Source: DASYDU01 sp050248495 (GTDB taxonomy: Bacteria > Planctomycetota > Planctomycetia > Pirellulales > Lacipirellulaceae). From it: a stretch of 64,000 nucleotides of DNA. This document shows positions 59,902-64,000 of this stretch, piece by piece. How positions within the stretch are numbered: position 1 is the first letter of the stretch; each line of letters starts with the position of its first letter. The DNA lies in contig JBFWSG010000009.1 of NCBI GenBank assembly GCA_050248495.1, positions 81,981-145,980 on the forward strand, written 5' to 3'. Below the pieces are notes generated by a model. It saw only the letters and a list, made by a program, of their open reading frames with translations, ran no database searches and was not told where the DNA came from. Position numbers and translations under genes: made by a program.

Positions 59902-61812
59902 ATGTCGACCCGCGCTTGGTTTCCTTTGATCTTAATCGCACTTGGCCTCGCCGCGGTCGCTTGGGCGGTGCTCCGAGTGCAGTTGCCGCCGGCCGACTTT
60001 ACATTCATCAACGAAACCGAGGTCAAATCGCTCGACTGGGCCGTGGTAACCGGCATTCCCGAGCACCGCATCGTCGGCAGCATCTTTGAAGGCCTCACGC
60101 GGCTCGATCCCAAAACGCTCGAGCCGATCCCCGGCGTCGCCGAGAGCTGGGACATCTCCGACGACAAGAAGACCTACACCTTCCATCTCCGCAAGAACGC
60201 CAAATGGTCGAACGGCGACCCCGTGACGGCGCACGATTTTCTCTACTCCATGCGCCGCTTCCTCGACCCCATGACCGCGGCTGAATACGCCTACCAGGCC
60301 TGGTATCTCGTGAACGCCCGCCGTTACAGTCTCGGCGCCAAAGGCATTAACCCCGGCGATCCGGTCGAAGTCGAGCTCAATGAGCGCCCCGTGGGCGCCC
60401 TCCCCTTCGCCCGCGGCAAAGTGCTCCACGGCAAGTTGATTCGCACCGAGGGCGAAGGCGACGACCGCGTGTTTGTTGTCGAGATCGATGGCCGGGAGCG
60501 AAAGTTCCGCGCTGGTGAGACCGGCGACAAATCAGCCGGGATCGAACCCGCGAAGCAGGTGCTGCTCGACTTCAGCGAAGTCGGCATCAAGGCGCTCGAC
60601 GACTACACGATCGAAATGCAGCTCGAATACCCGACTCCCTTTTGGCTCGAGCTGCTCAACTACCACGCCCTGCTGCCGATGAACCAGAAATGCCTGGAAA
60701 CCTACGGCACTCCCGAATGGACCGAAGCCGAGAACATCGTCACCAACGGCCCCTTTCGCGTCGCCTTCCGCCGCATCCGCGACCGCATTCGGCTGGTGAA
60801 AAACAAACACTACTGGGATCCCAGCCGTCCGAAGCTCAACGTGATCGACGCCCTGGCGATCACGCCGCAAGTGACGATGTTCAACCTCTTCGCCACGGGC
60901 AAGGTCGATTGGATCACCGACCTGCCGGCGATCGTGCTCCGCGAGTTGATCAAGACTGGCGCGGCCCGCGGCGAACTCGATCCAAAGCCCTACCTTGGCA
61001 CCTATTACTATCTACTCAACACGACGCGCAAACCGCTCGACGACGTTCGCGTCCGCCGTGCCCTGGCCCTCGCGCTCGACCGCGAAGAAATCACTCGCAC
61101 CGCCACCGGCGCCGGCGAAGTTCCCGCTTATAGCCTAGTGCCGCTCGGCATCCCCGGCTACACGCCGGAAAAATTCGGCGAAGAAAACGTTAAAGAGGCC
61201 CAGCGGCTCTTGGCGGAAGCGGGTTTTCCGAATGGCCGTGGCTTCCCCAAGCTCGAAATCCTCTACAACACCCACCAGGCCCACCAGACGATCGCCCAGC
61301 TGATCCGCAAACAATGGGAAAAGAACCTCGGCATCACCGCCACCACCCGCAACGAGGAATGGGGCTCCTACCAGACCAGCATTCGCCAGCTGGAGTTCGA
61401 CACGGCCCGCCGCGCCTGGATCGCGGACTACATCGATCCGAATTCGCACCTCGACATCATGGTCACCGACGGCGAGAACAATAACACCGGTTGGTCGAAT
61501 CCGGAGTACGACAAATTGATCGCCGCCGCCCGGGCCGAACCAGATGAGAAAAAACGCTTCGCGCTGTTTCACCAGGCGGAGCGGATCCTGATGGACGAGA
61601 TGCCGATCATTCCGATTTACTACTACGTCGACAAGAACATGCTCAAACGCAACGTCCGCGGTTTTTATCGCAACCCGCTCGACCACCACCCCCTCTCCGA
61701 GATCTGGCTCGACAAATCGGCCGACGATGTCAAAGCGTTAGCGCCGTCGGCCACGACGGATGCCCCGCCCACAAGCCCCACGCCCGATTCCGGCAACGGC
61801 GCCAAAGATTAG
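59902..61812 (+). CDS. Peptide ABC importer, membrane-anchored substrate-binding protein (OppA-like)
   Basis: 636-aa SBP family 5 protein. It keeps an N-terminal membrane anchor (WFPLILIALGLAAVAWAVLR) rather than a lipobox. Motifs: HRIVGSIFEGLTRLDP, AESWDISDDKKTYTFHLRKN, AKWSNGDPVTAHDFLYSMRR, LNTTRKPLDDVRVRRALALA, TGWSNPEYDKLI. An insertion of about 80 residues (roughly 150-225, GAKGINPGDPVEVELNERPV onward) with a small beta-domain-like sequence is absent from typical OppA. The C-terminal 30 residues are Pro/Thr-rich. First gene of an Opp operon; ATPases are not in the window. Confidence 0.92.
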   Translation: MSTRAWFPLILIALGLAAVAWAVLRVQLPPADFTFINETEVKSLDWAVVTGIPEHRIVGSIFEGLTRLDPKTLEPIPGVAESWDISDDKKTYTFHLRKNAKWSNGDPVTAHDFLYSMRRFLDPMTAAEYAYQAWYLVNARRYSLGAKGINPGDPVEVELNERPVGALPFARGKVLHGKLIRTEGEGDDRVFVVEIDGRERKFRAGETGDKSAGIEPAKQVLLDFSEVGIKALDDYTIEMQLEYPTPFWLELLNYHALLPMNQKCLETYGTPEWTEAENIVTNGPFRVAFRRIRDRIRLVKNKHYWDPSRPKLNVIDALAITPQVTMFNLFATGKVDWITDLPAIVLRELIKTGAARGELDPKPYLGTYYYLLNTTRKPLDDVRVRRALALALDREEITRTATGAGEVPAYSLVPLGIPGYTPEKFGEENVKEAQRLLAEAGFPNGRGFPKLEILYNTHQAHQTIAQLIRKQWEKNLGITATTRNEEWGSYQTSIRQLEFDTARRAWIADYIDPNSHLDIMVTDGENNNTGWSNPEYDKLIAAARAEPDEKKRFALFHQAERILMDEMPIIPIYYYVDKNMLKRNVRGFYRNPLDHHPLSEIWLDKSADDVKALAPSATTDAPPTSPTPDSGNGAKD

Positions 61813-61830
61813 CGCTACTGTCTCACACGC

Positions 61831-62748
61831 ATGCTCAAGTTCATCTTCGTACGTCTGCTCTGGATGCTGCTCACGCTGTGGGCCGTGTTCACGATTTCTT
61901 TCTTCCTGATGCGCGCCGTTCCTGGCGGCCCTTTCTCCGGCGATCGCCGCCTGGAGCCAGAAATCGAAGCGAACATGCTGCGGCGCTATCACCTCGACGA
62001 GCCGCTCTGGCAGCAGTATCTCCGCGAGCTTTCGAACTACGCCCGTTTTGATTTCGGCTATCCATTCAAGTTGCAAGACTACACTGTGAACCGCGTGATC
62101 GCCGAAGGATTGCCGATCTCCGCGGCCCTCGGCATTCTGGCGCTCGCCTTCGCGCTCGTGCTCGGGCTGGTTGCCGGCATCACTTCGGCCGTCCGCCGCG
62201 GCTCGGTCGCCGACGTGACGCTGATGTCGCTGGCCACCGTGGGCATCGCGGTGCCAAATTTTGTCGTCGCGGGCGTGTCGATCCTGCTGTTCGTATTCCT
62301 GATTCCCATTTTTCCCGCCGCCGGCTGGGGCTCGTTCGATCAATTGATCCTGCCCGCCCTCTGCCTCGGCGCGCCCCATGCGGCCGACGTCGCCCGCATC
62401 ACGCGGACCAGCATGCTCGACATCTTGTCACAGGATCACATCCGCACGGCCCGCGCCAAAGGCCTCAGCCCGCTCCGCGTGATCTGGGGCCACGCCCTGC
62501 CCGGTGCGCTGCTCCCGGTGGTGTCCTATCTTGGCCCCGCCACCGCCTACGTGCTGACCGGTTCACTCGTGATCGAGCAGATCTTTGCGATCCCCGGCCT
62601 CGGTTCCCATTTCGTCGAAGCCGCCCTGCAGCGCGACTACACGCTGGCGCTGGGCTGCGTGATGCTCTACACCGTGGTGCTGTTCCTCATGAACATGCTG
62701 GTCGACATCTCGTACGCCTTCCTCGACCCGCGCGTGGAGCTGGACTAG
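61831..62748 (+). CDS. Peptide ABC transporter permease, OppB type
   Basis: 305-aa inner-membrane permease with six expected spans: LLWMLLTLWAVFTISFFLMR at the N-terminus, then LGLVAGITSAVRRGSVADV and the DppB/OppB EAA-type motif TRTSMLDILSQDHIRTARAKG, GLSPLRVIWGHALPGALLPV and LVIEQIFAIPGLGSHFVEAA. Directly abuts oppC (stop then ATG). Confidence 0.95.
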   Translation: MLKFIFVRLLWMLLTLWAVFTISFFLMRAVPGGPFSGDRRLEPEIEANMLRRYHLDEPLWQQYLRELSNYARFDFGYPFKLQDYTVNRVIAEGLPISAALGILALAFALVLGLVAGITSAVRRGSVADVTLMSLATVGIAVPNFVVAGVSILLFVFLIPIFPAAGWGSFDQLILPALCLGAPHAADVARITRTSMLDILSQDHIRTARAKGLSPLRVIWGHALPGALLPVVSYLGPATAYVLTGSLVIEQIFAIPGLGSHFVEAALQRDYTLALGCVMLYTVVLFLMNMLVDISYAFLDPRVELD

Positions 62749-63867
62749 ATGGCTAGCGTCCCGCCACCGCTGAAAACCGAGGAAGGCGTCTCGCTGGGGA
62801 AGGACGCCTGGCGCCGCTTGCGCAGAAGCCGCGTCGCCATGCTCTGCCTCGCCCTGCTCGTCGCCATCTTCGCCTTGGCGTTCTTCACGCCCCTCTTGCC
62901 GCTGCCACCGCCCGATGCGATCAACACTCGCCTGCAATACGCGGCCCCGCAATTCACGCCGCTCTGGGAAAAGACGCTCCAACTCGATCAGGACGCAATC
63001 GCCCGCGCTTACGAATCAACCGACGCCGCCGATCGCGCCGACTTGATTCAGCGTCCCTACCGCGACGTCGGTTTCCCGCAGCTCAATTTCCTCAGCCGCA
63101 CGATGGTCCAGGCGCGCACGCGGCTCTTCGGCGAGTGGAGTCTGGCTTCCGTCTGCGGCCGCGACGAGCTCGGCCGCGATCTTTTGTCGCGCGTCTTCTG
63201 GGGCGCCCGTATTTCGCTGGTCGTGGGCCTGGTGGCCGCCGCGGTGTCACTGGTGATCGGCGTCACCTACGGCTCGATCGCCGGCTACTTGGGCGGCAAC
63301 GTCGACAAGCTGATGATGCGATTCGTCGACGTGTTGTACTCGGTGCCCTTCATCTTCATCGTGATCTTCCTGCTCACGATCCTCGGCCAGGAAGACGTCA
63401 AGAAATGGCTGGCCGAAAGCGGCATCGACCGGCTGACGATTTTCTATCTCGTGGTCGGTGCGGTCTATTGGCTCACGATGGCCCGCGTCGTCCGCGGCCA
63501 GGTGATCTCGCTCCGCACCGAGCCTTTCGTCGAAGCGGCCGAGGCGATGGGCGCGAGCCAAAGCCGGATCATCGCCCGCCACATCTTCCCCAACCTCGTC
63601 GGCATCGTGATCGTCTACCTCACGCTCACGATCCCCCGCGTGATGCTCTTTGAAGCGTTCTTATCGTTCCTCGGCCTGGGCGTCGAACCACCAGACGTCT
63701 CCTGGGGTCTATTGGCGAACGAGGGCATCAAAGTCATCACGCCGGTAAAAATCTATTGGTGGCTGATCGTCTACCCCAGCCTCGCCCTGGGCCTCACGCT
63801 CTTCGCGCTTAATTTCTTAGGCGACCGCTTACGCGACGCACTGGACCCGAAACTTAAGGGCCAGTGA
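62749..63867 (+). CDS. Peptide ABC transporter permease, OppC type, with periplasmic insert
   Basis: 372-aa permease, longer than usual OppC (about 300). N-terminal span AMLCLALLVAIFALAFFTPL, then an insert of about 75 residues (roughly 65-140, QYAAPQFTPLWEKTLQLDQD onward) before CGRDELGRDLLSRVFWGARI. EAA region RTEPFVEAAEAMGASQSRII and FEAFLSFLGLGVEPPDVSWG are intact. Starts at the base after the oppB stop. Confidence 0.94.
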   Translation: MASVPPPLKTEEGVSLGKDAWRRLRRSRVAMLCLALLVAIFALAFFTPLLPLPPPDAINTRLQYAAPQFTPLWEKTLQLDQDAIARAYESTDAADRADLIQRPYRDVGFPQLNFLSRTMVQARTRLFGEWSLASVCGRDELGRDLLSRVFWGARISLVVGLVAAAVSLVIGVTYGSIAGYLGGNVDKLMMRFVDVLYSVPFIFIVIFLLTILGQEDVKKWLAESGIDRLTIFYLVVGAVYWLTMARVVRGQVISLRTEPFVEAAEAMGASQSRIIARHIFPNLVGIVIVYLTLTIPRVMLFEAFLSFLGLGVEPPDVSWGLLANEGIKVITPVKIYWWLIVYPSLALGLTLFALNFLGDRLRDALDPKLKGQ

Positions 63868-63951
63868 CGTTGACACTAGGCAGTACGGACATTCATCTCG
63901 ACGCAGAGTAGCGATTGTGGGAGTCTTCGTGAAGTTCAAGGAGGACTTTGG

Positions 63952-64000
63952 ATGTCGAAGCGACATGCGTTGACGAACGAACAGTGGGCCGCGATCCGCG
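63952..64000 (+). CDS. Transposase N-terminus, IS5-type, cut by window edge
   Basis: Only 16 codons: MSKRHALTNEQWAAIR, resembling the LTDEQWExI opening of IS5/IS1031-family transposases. AAGGAGG precedes the ATG. The remainder, and the element's ends, are beyond the window. Confidence 0.5.
   Translation, partial: MSKRHALTNEQWAAIR

Overview
The window looks like chromosomal DNA of a high-GC planctomycete (Pirellulales-like). The evidence is a cysteine-rich YTV-repeat protein, a giant beta-helix protein with the arginine-rich FEPLEVRRLLA N-terminus and a dockerin-like tail, an SHD1-domain secreted protein, a DUF1080 protein, and housekeeping genes dispersed in short operons among long intergenic palindromes. 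Assignment is inferred from gene content; no rRNA lies in the window.

Layout. 1-6.2 kb: truncated zinc alcohol dehydrogenase, a hypothetical gene, the YTV protein with a clear terminator, the redox repressor Rex, tRNA-Gln and a 3'(2'),5'-bisphosphate nucleotidase. 6.5-11 kb: the beta-helix surface protein. 11-16.5 kb: a DUF3050 protein, a TPR-like protein, then a compact set of N-formylglutamate amidohydrolase-like enzyme, DUF1704/QEGLA metallopeptidase and GshB/RimK-like ATP-grasp ligase; this set is the best candidate for an undescribed system. 16.6-20.2 kb: Tat-exported phospholipase C-type phosphoesterase and a DUF1080 protein. 20.4-23.7 kb: the classic rpsB-tsf-pyrH-frr translation cluster. 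23.7-33.6 kb: a HARE-HTH/GIY-YIG predicted nuclease, a duplicated SurA-type foldase, AlaC-like aminotransferase, Fsr-like MFS pump, a GntR-ABC-permease operon, and a putative toxin-antitoxin pair leading into pcm.

33.6-41.1 kb: tRNA-Pro, SulP transporter, parB with five parS-like sites just upstream (no parA in the neighbourhood), DUF1015, ahcY and trpF. 41.3-47.3 kb: ExeA-like ATPase, NDP-sugar epimerase, polyprenol-phosphate mannosyltransferase-like GT2, LacI regulator and phosphofructokinase. 47.6-52.4 kb: SHD1 protein, glutaminase, FHA plus MinD-like ATPase pair, and a wax-synthase-like MBOAT with a small membrane partner. 52.5-59.1 kb: acetyl-CoA synthetase, inositol oxygenase, a membrane protein, UbiA-type prenyltransferase, pterin carbinolamine dehydratase, YhdH-type reductase and a SpoU methyltransferase. 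59.2-59.9 kb: a RAYT transposase framed by REP palindromes. 59.9-63.9 kb: an Opp-type peptide ABC importer (binding protein and two permeases), and at the right edge the start of what looks like an IS5-type transposase.

A striking non-coding theme is the number of long imperfect inverted repeats between genes (about 5.0, 16.5, 19.2, 23.0, 37.3, 40.4, 43.9, 48.3, 49.4 and 59.2-59.9 kb). At least one family (16.5 and 40.4 kb) occurs twice in the window. Many sit between convergent genes or directly after a stop codon, so they may double as terminators. All calls were made by reading the sequence; no database search was run.
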